From assembly GCA_903835275.1 (NCBI GenBank), contig CAILMK010000086.1, positions 1-8,316 on the forward strand: a stretch of DNA of 8,316 bases, given 5' to 3'. Origin of the DNA: an uncultured bacterium. GTDB taxonomy: Bacteria > Bacteroidota > Bacteroidia > CAILMK01. The position numbers were made by a program, and so were the translations under genes. The notes beneath the pieces were generated by a model. It saw only the letters and a program-made list of their open reading frames with translations, did not search any database and was not told where the DNA came from. This document shows, in pieces, positions 1 to 5,642 of this stretch (position 1 is the stretch's first letter; every line of letters begins with the position of its first letter).

Positions 1-130
1 GGGTTGATGCTCCATTTGCATTTAAACCATCTTTAAACGGATTAATGATAAAAGGTTTAATTATAAAAGGTTTAATTATGAACTTATAGACCAAAAAACC
101 TATTAAAATGAGAAATAATAGCTCGCCCAT
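1..130 (-). CDS. Small membrane protein, N-terminal part (cut by window edge)
   Basis: The reading frame opens with ATG at 130-128 on the minus strand and stays open for 43 codons to the left edge, so the C-terminus is missing. Residues 4-15 are strongly hydrophobic (LLFLILIGFLVY) and look like a single N-terminal membrane anchor. It is followed by three tandem copies of the pentapeptide FII(K/N)P at residues 17-31, encoded by three 15-nt DNA repeats, and then by a more polar stretch. The gene lies 48 nt downstream of the biotin carrier protein on the same strand and may be cotranscribed with it. The layout resembles the small one-helix proteins of Bacteroidota grouped as DUF4834, but that is a guess from overall character only. 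I assign no function. Confidence 0.6.
   Translation of the reverse strand, partial: MGELLFLILIGFLVYKFIIKPFIIKPFIINPFKDGLNANGAST
38..82 (-). repeat. Three in-frame 15-nt tandem repeats
   Basis: Three consecutive 15-nt units (82-68, 67-53 and 52-38 on the minus strand) lie inside the small membrane protein gene and encode FIIKP, FIIKP and FIINP. The first two units differ at one base and the third at about three. The unit length is a multiple of three, so gain or loss of a copy would keep the frame. Confidence 0.8.
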
Positions 131-149
131 AATTGTTTTTTAAATTTTA

Positions 150-177
150 TTCTGTATTCTGACTCCTGACTTCTTGA
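150..177. repeat. Heptad tandem array, about four units
   Basis: Four successive 7-nt units are seen on the plus strand: TTCTGTA (150-156), TTCTGAC (157-163), TCCTGAC (164-170) and TTCTTGA (171-177). The middle two differ at one base and the outer ones are degenerate. The array starts one base past the stop codon of the biotin carrier protein (stop at 179-181, minus strand) and fills most of the gap before the next gene. Confidence 0.6.
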
Positions 178-178
178 G

Positions 179-676
179 CTATTTAAACACCACCAGCACC
201 TGCCCCTTCTCCACGGCATCTTTTTTATGGACAAGGATTTTATCAATGGTTCCGGTTCCGGGGGATTTCAGGATGTTTTCCATTTTCATGGCTTCGAGGA
301 TCAGGAGCGGAGTATCCTTTTGGACTTCTTCGCCGGGGGCAACAAGTACTTCCACCACCAGACCGGGCATGGGTGCCTTGATGTCCTTGACGGTTTGTCC
401 GCTGGCATAATTCATACCCAGTTTTTCAAGCAGGATGTCAAAACTATCTTTGGTGGATACAATATAGCGGGTGCCATTTACTTCCGCAACGAGGTTCTTT
501 TCATCGCTTTGTTCGGCAATCACCAAACGGTAGGATTTATTATTCAGCAGCAGGTGGTATTCCGTATCTGAGATCTTCGCGATGTCCGGAACAAGGGCCA
601 CGCCATTCACCATAAAAGTATTATCCTTTATATCTACCTCAAAATCATTGTCTTTGTTAACTGTTATCTTCAGCAT
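179..676 (-). CDS. Biotin carboxyl carrier protein (acetyl/propionyl-CoA carboxylase type)
   Basis: This 165-residue cytoplasmic protein carries biotin between the biotin carboxylase and carboxyltransferase parts of an acyl-CoA carboxylase or a related decarboxylase. Residues about 96-165 form a complete biotinyl domain: the APMPG turn at 101-105 and the biotin-acceptor motif EAMKM at 128-132, with Lys131 as the modified lysine. Residues 1-80 are rich in short beta strands and resemble the linker/BT region of propionyl-CoA carboxylase alpha chains, which is an inference. Length is normal for free-standing carrier proteins of Bacteroidota. It is the first gene of its transcript, since the next gene upstream (941) diverges, so its carboxylase partners are not beside it on the upstream side. 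The choice between acetyl-CoA, propionyl-CoA and methylmalonyl-CoA enzymes cannot be made here. The small membrane protein gene follows 48 nt downstream. Confidence 0.92.
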   Translation of the reverse strand: MLKITVNKDNDFEVDIKDNTFMVNGVALVPDIAKISDTEYHLLLNNKSYRLVIAEQSDEKNLVAEVNGTRYIVSTKDSFDILLEKLGMNYASGQTVKDIKAPMPGLVVEVLVAPGEEVQKDTPLLILEAMKMENILKSPGTGTIDKILVHKKDAVEKGQVLVVFK

Positions 677-702
677 TTTAAACTATTTAGCTATTCGGGG
701 CT

Positions 703-720
703 CGAAGTTACTGAAATATA
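703..720 (-). promoter_or_regulatory. Candidate -7 elements for the biotin carrier gene
   Basis: On the minus strand two overlapping candidates resemble the Bacteroidota -7 consensus TAnnTTTG, each with one mismatch: TATATTTC (720-713) and TAACTTCG (710-703). The second would give a leader of roughly 20 nt before the ATG at 676. No well-spaced TTG -33 element is visible, so this is only a candidate. Confidence 0.35.
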
Positions 721-894
721 GCAAATGTTCATTCGTCAGTAAGACTTATGCAGGGCTTAGGAACTACTTTCCGCATGATGTTTGTTATTACTCGGATGCA
801 TAGATAGAGAATAATCCCCACCAAAAGTCAAGTACTTACGTATTAACTAATAATTAAACTGGTATTGTTTTAAGGGATTAACACTATTTATCGC

Positions 895-908
895 GATTTT
901 TGTATTTG
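895..908 (+). promoter_or_regulatory. Candidate -7 element for the T9SS cargo gene
   Basis: Two overlapping one-mismatch versions of TAnnTTTG occur: GATTTTTG (895-902) and TGTATTTG (901-908). The second is followed by GC, like the -7 candidates of the other genes in the window. Transcription would start around 910-915, leaving about 30 nt of leader before ATG 941. No clear -33 element is seen. Confidence 0.33.
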
Positions 909-940
909 CTCCCTGCCAAAGGGCTACTGCTGACCAACCA

Positions 941-3328
941 ATGAAACGAATCACACTTATATTGCTTGTTTTTCTTGGCACTCTTCAAGTTAAGGGCTCG
1001 CATCTTGTGGGTGGTGATTTCAGTCTGCAACATATCAGCGGGCATGATTATGAACTGACTTTGCACGTATTCCGCGATTGCGAACATGGTATTCCCTGGT
1101 TCAATGAAAATGTTCATGTGGGTATGTATGACAAGGCAACTAATAAGATCGTACAGGATATTTACATGGGCGATATCATCAGTAATGATACGCTGGTATT
1201 TGTGGCGAAAAACTGCATACGGGTACCTACCGGTTGCACGCACATCGGAACCTATAAGACAAAAATAAGCCTTGATCCTGATGTATTTACCAGCACAGCA
1301 GGTTATTATTTCAGTTGGGAAAGATGTTGCCGCAATGTGATCATAAAAAATATTGATGTGGGCGTGGGCTCTTCCGGAAATACGGGGGAAGCCTGGTATA
1401 TGGAGTTTCCGCCATTGGACATCATTAATTCCACGCCTGTGTTTAACAAGGATCCTTTGACGCTCCTTTGCGTGGGTAATCCTTTCACATTTAATTATAA
1501 TTGTACTGATGTGGATGGTGATTCACTTGTCTATTCCCTTGTGACGCCTTTGAAAGGTTTTACCAGTGGTCTGAATCCCAATGACGATCAGCAGGTTTCA
1601 CCTAAATATCCGGTATTGGATCCCGGCCCTTATCCTGAAGTAAACTGGGTACGCGGATATTCCCTCAATAATATCATGGATGCCACTTCAAAACTGGTAA
1701 TTGATCCACATACGGGTCAGTTAAGCGTTACACCCAAATACCAGGGAGTCTACGCTATTTCCATTCGCGTAGAGGAATATCGGCACGGTAAAAAACTTGG
1801 GGAAGTCAGGCGCGAATTGCAACTGACTATCAGTTCATGTGCCAATAATCCCGCGCCGCAATACAGTGATTCCGCCAATAATAATGTGTATACCATACAT
1901 GCCTTAGATACGCTGCATTTTCCGATAGATATTGTGGATCCGAACAAGGATTCTGTGTTTTTTACATTTAGCGGAACAGTATTCCCGGGTAGTATCACCA
2001 TCAAGCCGCCGTATGCAACCCTAAGCGAAGGTAGTGGTGGCGGAGCCGGCGAATATCACACATATTTCAACTGGGTAACTAATTGTAGTACAAATGCCCC
2101 GGATACTGAATATGTAAATTTCAGCACGGCGGATAACGGATGCCCAATACACCGCGTATCAAACTCCAAGATCAAAATAATTATATTGCCAACCCCTGCT
2201 CCCGTTCCGCCGCAAATTGTTTGCCTGGATAGGATCGATACTAATTCATTGCGCATAAATTTCGGGCAACTTGATATAAATAAATATTTTGCGTACTACC
2301 TGCTTATCAGGGTTAATCCCGATAACACAAAGACCATCATTGATACGATTAAAAGAGACAATTCCCTATCGTATTTTATCGACAAGAATGCTTTCGATAA
2401 TATGAATAAATTCTATAAATATTATTTCATAGGAATAAACGTTTGCGGAGATACAGGACTGGCAAGTTATAATGTGTATTCGGATCCCAAATATCCGCGA
2501 CAGCCATCGGTGAGGTATATCATCAGCACTTCTGTTGAAAACAAGAAGGTACGCATTACCTGGCAAAGGGCCCCTGAGGAAGATTTTCTCAGTTACGTTC
2601 TGTATAAAAGATCCGACAGGTTGGATGATACCCTAAGTTCCTTTATGACTTTCAGGAACAGGAATGAAGTTACCTTCCTGGATTCAGAAGTGGATGTGGC
2701 AAACCATTCCTATTGTTACGAATTGATTGCAACGAGTAAGTGCGGTTATATCAGTAAAACAAGCAATGAGGCGTGTACCATTTTATTGCACGGCTCCGAT
2801 GCGCCGTTTGAAAGTCAACTGGAATGGAATCCGTATGTAAACTGGAATGGAGGTGTCGCCTATTATTCAATTGCACGCAGGGATCCCGGTGATACTATTG
2901 ATTCAATAAATTATGTACCGTCACCAACAGTAAGTTTTATAGATGATAAGCTAAATATTGATTGGGGTATATATTGGTACAAGGTCAATGCCCATGAAGG
3001 TCCTGGAAGTTATTTTGCTAATAGCTTTTCCAACGAAGTTGAATTGATCCAAAAGCCGGTGGTATATTCTCCGAATGTATTTACTCCGAATGCAGACAGT
3101 CTGAATGATAAGTTTGGTGTTGTGCCTGTATTTGTCAAGGATTATACACTCAGGATATACAATCGATGGGGTGAAAAGGTATTTGAAGCCGATCAAAAGC
3201 ACCAGCAATGGGATGGTAATTTCAGAGGCAGGGATAATTTTGATAATGTTTATGTTTACCAGATCATGTACACCGGCTGGGATAAAAGCACACATTTCAT
3301 GACCGGAAATGTTATCACGATTAAATAG
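941..3328 (+). CDS. Secreted FN3-containing protein with type IX secretion/gliding-motility C-terminal domain
   Basis: This 795-residue protein is exported across the inner membrane by a signal peptide at residues 1-19 (MKRITLILLVFLGTLQVKG). It is then predicted to pass through the type IX secretion system. The mature N-terminus begins SHLVGGDF, an opening I recognise from large Bacteroidota surface proteins. A long beta-rich region follows to about 415, with paired cysteines C129-C130 and a cadherin-like DVDGDSL motif at 190-196. Three fibronectin-III-like segments lie at about 417-515, 519-615 and 623-706. The last 89 residues (707-795) match the CHU_C/TIGR04131 type B sorting domain: SPNVFTPNADSLNDKF (710-725), IYNRWGEKVF (739-748), WDG (757-759) and GNVITIK at the end. 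The usual NGDGxND appears as NADSLND. The start at 941 is chosen because it gives the complete signal peptide. It is probably a surface-exposed or released adhesin-like protein; its ligand is unknown and no secretion machinery is encoded nearby. Confidence 0.92.
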   Translation: MKRITLILLVFLGTLQVKGSHLVGGDFSLQHISGHDYELTLHVFRDCEHGIPWFNENVHVGMYDKATNKIVQDIYMGDIISNDTLVFVAKNCIRVPTGCTHIGTYKTKISLDPDVFTSTAGYYFSWERCCRNVIIKNIDVGVGSSGNTGEAWYMEFPPLDIINSTPVFNKDPLTLLCVGNPFTFNYNCTDVDGDSLVYSLVTPLKGFTSGLNPNDDQQVSPKYPVLDPGPYPEVNWVRGYSLNNIMDATSKLVIDPHTGQLSVTPKYQGVYAISIRVEEYRHGKKLGEVRRELQLTISSCANNPAPQYSDSANNNVYTIHALDTLHFPIDIVDPNKDSVFFTFSGTVFPGSITIKPPYATLSEGSGGGAGEYHTYFNWVTNCSTNAPDTEYVNFSTADNGCPIHRVSNSKIKIIILPTPAPVPPQIVCLDRIDTNSLRINFGQLDINKYFAYYLLIRVNPDNTKTIIDTIKRDNSLSYFIDKNAFDNMNKFYKYYFIGINVCGDTGLASYNVYSDPKYPRQPSVRYIISTSVENKKVRITWQRAPEEDFLSYVLYKRSDRLDDTLSSFMTFRNRNEVTFLDSEVDVANHSYCYELIATSKCGYISKTSNEACTILLHGSDAPFESQLEWNPYVNWNGGVAYYSIARRDPGDTIDSINYVPSPTVSFIDDKLNIDWGIYWYKVNAHEGPGSYFANSFSNEVELIQKPVVYSPNVFTPNADSLNDKFGVVPVFVKDYTLRIYNRWGEKVFEADQKHQQWDGNFRGRDNFDNVYVYQIMYTGWDKSTHFMTGNVITIK

Positions 3329-3331
3329 TTA

Positions 3332-3676
3332 ATGAAAATATACCATAATCCCCGTTGCAGCAAAAGCCGGGAAACCCTTGAGATCATCAGGGAACACGGA
3401 ATAGAACCCGAGATCATTGAATATCTTAAAAATCCTCCGACAGTTAAGCAACTGAAGGCAATCCTGAATAAACTGAAGCTCAAGCCGAAGGATATATTAC
3501 GTGAAGAAGAAATTTTATACCGTGTCAAATACGCTTCTAAAAACCTGAATGATGAGCAATTACTTGAATTGATGGCAAAATACCCGACCCTGATAGAGCG
3601 TCCGATTGTAATAGAAGGCAAAAAAGCTATTCTGGGAAGGCCGCCATCAAAGGTGTTGGAGTTGATTCCTGGATAA
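3332..3676 (+). CDS. arsC: ArsC/Spx-family arsenate reductase-like protein (glutaredoxin type)
   Basis: This 114-residue cytoplasmic thioredoxin-fold protein has the typical length of the ArsC/YffB family. The N-terminal strand ends in NPRCSKSR, with Cys9 in the place of the catalytic cysteine that attacks arsenate in glutaredoxin-coupled ArsC. The three arginines that surround the oxyanion in the E. coli plasmid enzyme have apparent counterparts: Arg57, Arg90 in the ERPIV motif and Arg103 in LGRPP. These support real reductase chemistry rather than an Spx-type regulator. However, no arsR, arsB or acr3 lies in the window, so a general redox role (YffB-like) cannot be excluded. The ATG is 3 nt after the stop of the T9SS cargo gene with no room for a separate promoter, suggesting cotranscription and perhaps translational coupling. 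Confidence 0.87.
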   Translation: MKIYHNPRCSKSRETLEIIREHGIEPEIIEYLKNPPTVKQLKAILNKLKLKPKDILREEEILYRVKYASKNLNDEQLLELMAKYPTLIERPIVIEGKKAILGRPPSKVLELIPG

Positions 3677-3716
3677 GGATTTCTGTGATTTTCTTTTTCC
3701 ATTCGAAGAAAAGCTG

Positions 3717-3724
3717 TACTTTTG
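3717..3724 (+). promoter_or_regulatory. guaB promoter, -7 element
   Basis: TACTTTTG matches the Bacteroidota -7 consensus TAnnTTTG exactly and is followed by CA. Transcription would begin around 3728-3731. This argues against a translation start at 3685, which lies upstream of the promoter, and favours ATG 3760 with a leader of about 30 nt. The -33 region is T-rich (3689-3698) without a clean TTG. Confidence 0.6.
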
Positions 3725-3759
3725 CACCGCAAATAATGAATTCTAAATTGTTTGCCGTT

Positions 3760-5232
3760 ATGTCAACGTACAATGATAAAATACTTTATGAAGGCCTTAC
3801 CTACGATGACGTTCTCGTCGTTCCCGCCTTCTCAGAAATTCTTCCCTACCAAACTTTACTGGAAACAAATTTGACGCGCAATATTCGCATCAATGTTCCT
3901 ATAGTTTCCGCAGCGATGGATACCGTTACGGAATACTCCCTTGCGATCGCTATTGCACGGGAAGGAGGCATGGGGATCATCCATAAAAATATGTCCATTG
4001 CCGCACAGGCAGACCAGGTCCGGAAGGTGAAACGTTCCGAGAGCGGAATGATCCAGGATCCGATCACCCTTGAAGAGACAGCAACCGTTGCGGATGCTGT
4101 GAAAATAATGAGGGATAACAAGATAGGTGGTATTCCTATTGTTGCAAAGGATGGTAAACTGGTAGGGATACTTACCAATCGCGACCTTAGGTTTGAAGTT
4201 AGCATGAGCCGCGGGGTAAGCGAGATCATGACGAAGGAAAACCTGATCACTGCGGAAGTTGGAATTGATCTTGCAAGTGCTGAAGACCTTCTGAAAAGAT
4301 ACAAGATCGAAAAACTTCCCATCGTGGATAAGGAAGGCAAGCTTAAAGGGCTTGTTACCTTCAAGGATATGGAAAAGCTAAGTTCCTATCCAAATTCCTG
4401 CAAGGATAAATTTGGCAGGCTCAGGGTAGGTGCCGGTGTTGGCGTTACCGTTGATATTGAAGAACGTGTAACTGCGCTTCTTAAGGCAGAAGCAGATGTT
4501 ATTGTAATAGATACAGCGCACGGGCATTCAAAAGGAGTACTCGAAACCGTTGCAAGAATACGATTGAAATTTCCGCAGGCGGAAATCATTGCGGGAAATG
4601 TGGCTACCGCTGCAGGTGCAAAAGCCCTTGCGGATGCAGGTGCGGATGCAGTAAAAGTAGGAGTAGGACCGGGTTCCATTTGTACCACGCGCGTTATTGC
4701 CGGAATAGGAATGCCGCAACTTTCCGCGATCATGGAATGTGCTGCAGCCTTAAAAGGTACAGGTATTCCAATCATTGCTGATGGTGGTATCCGCTATACA
4801 GGTGATATTGTAAAAGCGCTTGTTGCAGGAGCAGGAAGCATTATGGCAGGAAGCATTTTTGCCGGAGTGGATGAAGCACCTGGAGAAACGATTATTTACG
4901 AAGGAAGAAAATTCAAAACATACAGGGGAATGGGCTCCGTTGAAGCCATGAAACAGGGATCCAGCGATCGTTATTTCCAGGATCCTGAAGATGAGATCAA
5001 GAAACTGGTACCGGAAGGTATTGTCGGCAGGGTTCCGTTCAAGGGCCGTCTTTCCGAAGTGATGTACCAGTATATTGGTGGCTTGCGTGCAGGCATGGGT
5101 TATGCAGGTGCTGCAAATATTGAGGAATTGCAAAATGCGAAATTCATCAGGATCACTTCCAGCGGTATCCGCGAAAGCCATCCTCATGATGTGGTTATTA
5201 CCAAGGAAGCTCCGAATTATAGCCCGGCATAA
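3760..5232 (+). CDS. guaB: Inosine-5'-monophosphate dehydrogenase
   Basis: This enzyme oxidises IMP to XMP with NAD+, the committed step of GMP synthesis, in the cytoplasm, normally as a tetramer/octamer. From ATG 3760 it is 490 residues, the usual bacterial length, and opens with the family signature LTYDDVL. The TIM barrel is interrupted by two CBS domains: the first begins about residue 97 (MIQDPITLEE), the second about 157 (MTKENLITA) and ends near 207. The catalytic loop GPGSICTTR places the nucleophilic cysteine at Cys308. The NAD-site DTAHGHS motif begins at Asp251, the IMP-binding motif is ADGGIRYTGD, and the mobile flap carries the Arg404-Tyr405 pair. All key residues are present. 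The frame is open upstream to ATGs at 3685 and 3736, but the -7 element at 3717-3724 rules out the first and leaves the second almost leaderless. Its own promoter and a hairpin terminator at 5367-5406 make it look monocistronic. Confidence 0.96.
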   Translation: MSTYNDKILYEGLTYDDVLVVPAFSEILPYQTLLETNLTRNIRINVPIVSAAMDTVTEYSLAIAIAREGGMGIIHKNMSIAAQADQVRKVKRSESGMIQDPITLEETATVADAVKIMRDNKIGGIPIVAKDGKLVGILTNRDLRFEVSMSRGVSEIMTKENLITAEVGIDLASAEDLLKRYKIEKLPIVDKEGKLKGLVTFKDMEKLSSYPNSCKDKFGRLRVGAGVGVTVDIEERVTALLKAEADVIVIDTAHGHSKGVLETVARIRLKFPQAEIIAGNVATAAGAKALADAGADAVKVGVGPGSICTTRVIAGIGMPQLSAIMECAAALKGTGIPIIADGGIRYTGDIVKALVAGAGSIMAGSIFAGVDEAPGETIIYEGRKFKTYRGMGSVEAMKQGSSDRYFQDPEDEIKKLVPEGIVGRVPFKGRLSEVMYQYIGGLRAGMGYAGAANIEELQNAKFIRITSSGIRESHPHDVVITKEAPNYSPA

Positions 5233-5235
5233 AGT

Positions 5236-5268
5236 GATTTCGGATTTCGGATTTTCGATTTCGGATTG
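5236..5268. repeat. Heptad tandem array GATTTCG, 4.7 units
   Basis: Units are GATTTCG (5236-5242), GATTTCG (5243-5249), GATTTTC (5250-5256), GATTTCG (5257-5263) and a partial GATTG (5264-5268). The period is exactly 7 nt. It begins 3 nt after the guaB stop codon and ends well before the terminator hairpin. No coding or regulatory role is evident. Confidence 0.8.
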
Positions 5269-5316
5269 AAAAAGCACCTAGAAAGTTTATCAACTGATTC
5301 TTGCGAGAAGAAAAGT

Positions 5317-5347
5317 CCCCTTTAGGGTTCGCCGCGGCGAATAGGGG
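5317..5347. repeat. GC-rich palindrome, possible dispersed repeat element
   Basis: A perfect 14-bp palindrome (TTCGCCGCGGCGAA, 5328-5341) is enclosed by outer arms CCCCT (5317-5321) and AGGGG (5343-5347). A six-base bulge lies on the left side and one base on the right. It is much more GC-rich than the surrounding intergenic DNA. It is not followed by a T-tract, so it is not itself an intrinsic terminator. Confidence 0.6.
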
Positions 5348-5366
5348 TAAATGCAGAAGCAAACAT

Positions 5367-5406
5367 AAAAAGACAAAGGCTCCGATTTGGAGCCTTTGTC
5401 TTTTTT
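5367..5406. terminator. Strong intrinsic terminator downstream of guaB, probably bidirectional
   Basis: A perfect 17-bp inverted repeat has arms at 5367-5383 and 5389-5405 and a 5-nt loop (GATTT, 5384-5388). The core pair is GGCTCC/GGAGCC and the right arm ends in a run of six T. The left arm starts with five A, so the opposite strand also has a T-tract and could terminate leftward transcripts. It lies about 135 nt after the guaB stop and insulates guaB from the receptor gene. Confidence 0.88.
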
Positions 5407-5642
5407 ATCTTATCAATATTTTCAGCAAAAATATCCTTATGAATGTGATGCAAAATGCCATGCACACAACGCGAAAACGATCAGGGTAAATGTAATTATC
5501 CGTGTGTAATTAAGTTTCAAAACTTTGATATTTAGTATCAGCAAAATTACCTGATGAATATTAATAAATTGCAACCTGTATGTTATGTAAGCGTTACCAC
5601 ATTTGTCTGAAAAAAGTGTATAATTTGTAATAGTTTTGCAGG
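5407..5642. other. AT-rich upstream region of the TonB-dependent receptor gene
   Basis: These 236 bp lie between the terminator and the receptor start and hold no convincing gene. They contain a direct repeat TGTAATTA (5491-5498 and 5505-5512), an inverted repeat AAGTTT-ca-AAACTT (5512-5525) and a small inverted repeat TGATA-n5-TATCA (5526-5540). These are possible operator sites. I found no cobalamin-riboswitch-like core. Confidence 0.5.
5631..5638 (+). promoter_or_regulatory. -7 element of the TonB-dependent receptor gene
   Basis: TAGTTTTG matches TAnnTTTG exactly and is followed by CA, as at guaB. It ends only 4 nt before the ATG at 5643, so transcription would start at or next to the start codon. 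A TTTG at 5602-5605 is a possible -33 element but lies a little too far upstream (25 nt). Confidence 0.5.

Larger units (their letters stand above)
677..940. other. Divergent intergenic region, 264 bp
   Basis: This region separates the leftward biotin carrier gene from the rightward T9SS cargo gene and should hold both promoters. Apart from the candidate -7 elements at each end I see no RNA gene, strong hairpin or riboswitch. The middle, about 730-890, is AT-rich and without obvious structure. Confidence 0.6.

Noticed and set aside
227..571. A 114-codon plus-strand frame opposite the biotin carrier gene
   Set aside because: The minus strand encodes a complete biotinyl domain with the AMKM motif; the plus frame is a shadow.
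884..1243. A 119-codon minus-strand frame overlapping the start of the T9SS cargo gene
   Set aside because: It lies opposite a clear signal peptide and conserved N-terminal domain, and its translation has no recognisable domain.
3689..3712. AT-rich inverted repeat TTTTCTT/AAGAAAA after arsC as a terminator
   Set aside because: The stem has no GC pairs, the loop is 10 nt and there is no T-tract after it; it overlaps the guaB promoter region.
3685..3759. N-terminal extension of guaB by 25 residues
   Set aside because: It begins upstream of the exact -7 promoter element at 3717-3724, and the extra sequence (MIFFFHSKKSC...) is unlike any GuaB N-terminus.
5301..5489. A 62-codon plus-strand open frame downstream of guaB
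   Set aside because: It runs straight through the palindrome and the 17-bp terminator hairpin, starts with TTG, and its translation resembles no protein family.
5407..5642. Cobalamin or other riboswitch upstream of the receptor
   Set aside because: No B12-box-like core or stable multi-helix structure is visible, and the likely transcription start at the ATG would leave no leader for a riboswitch.
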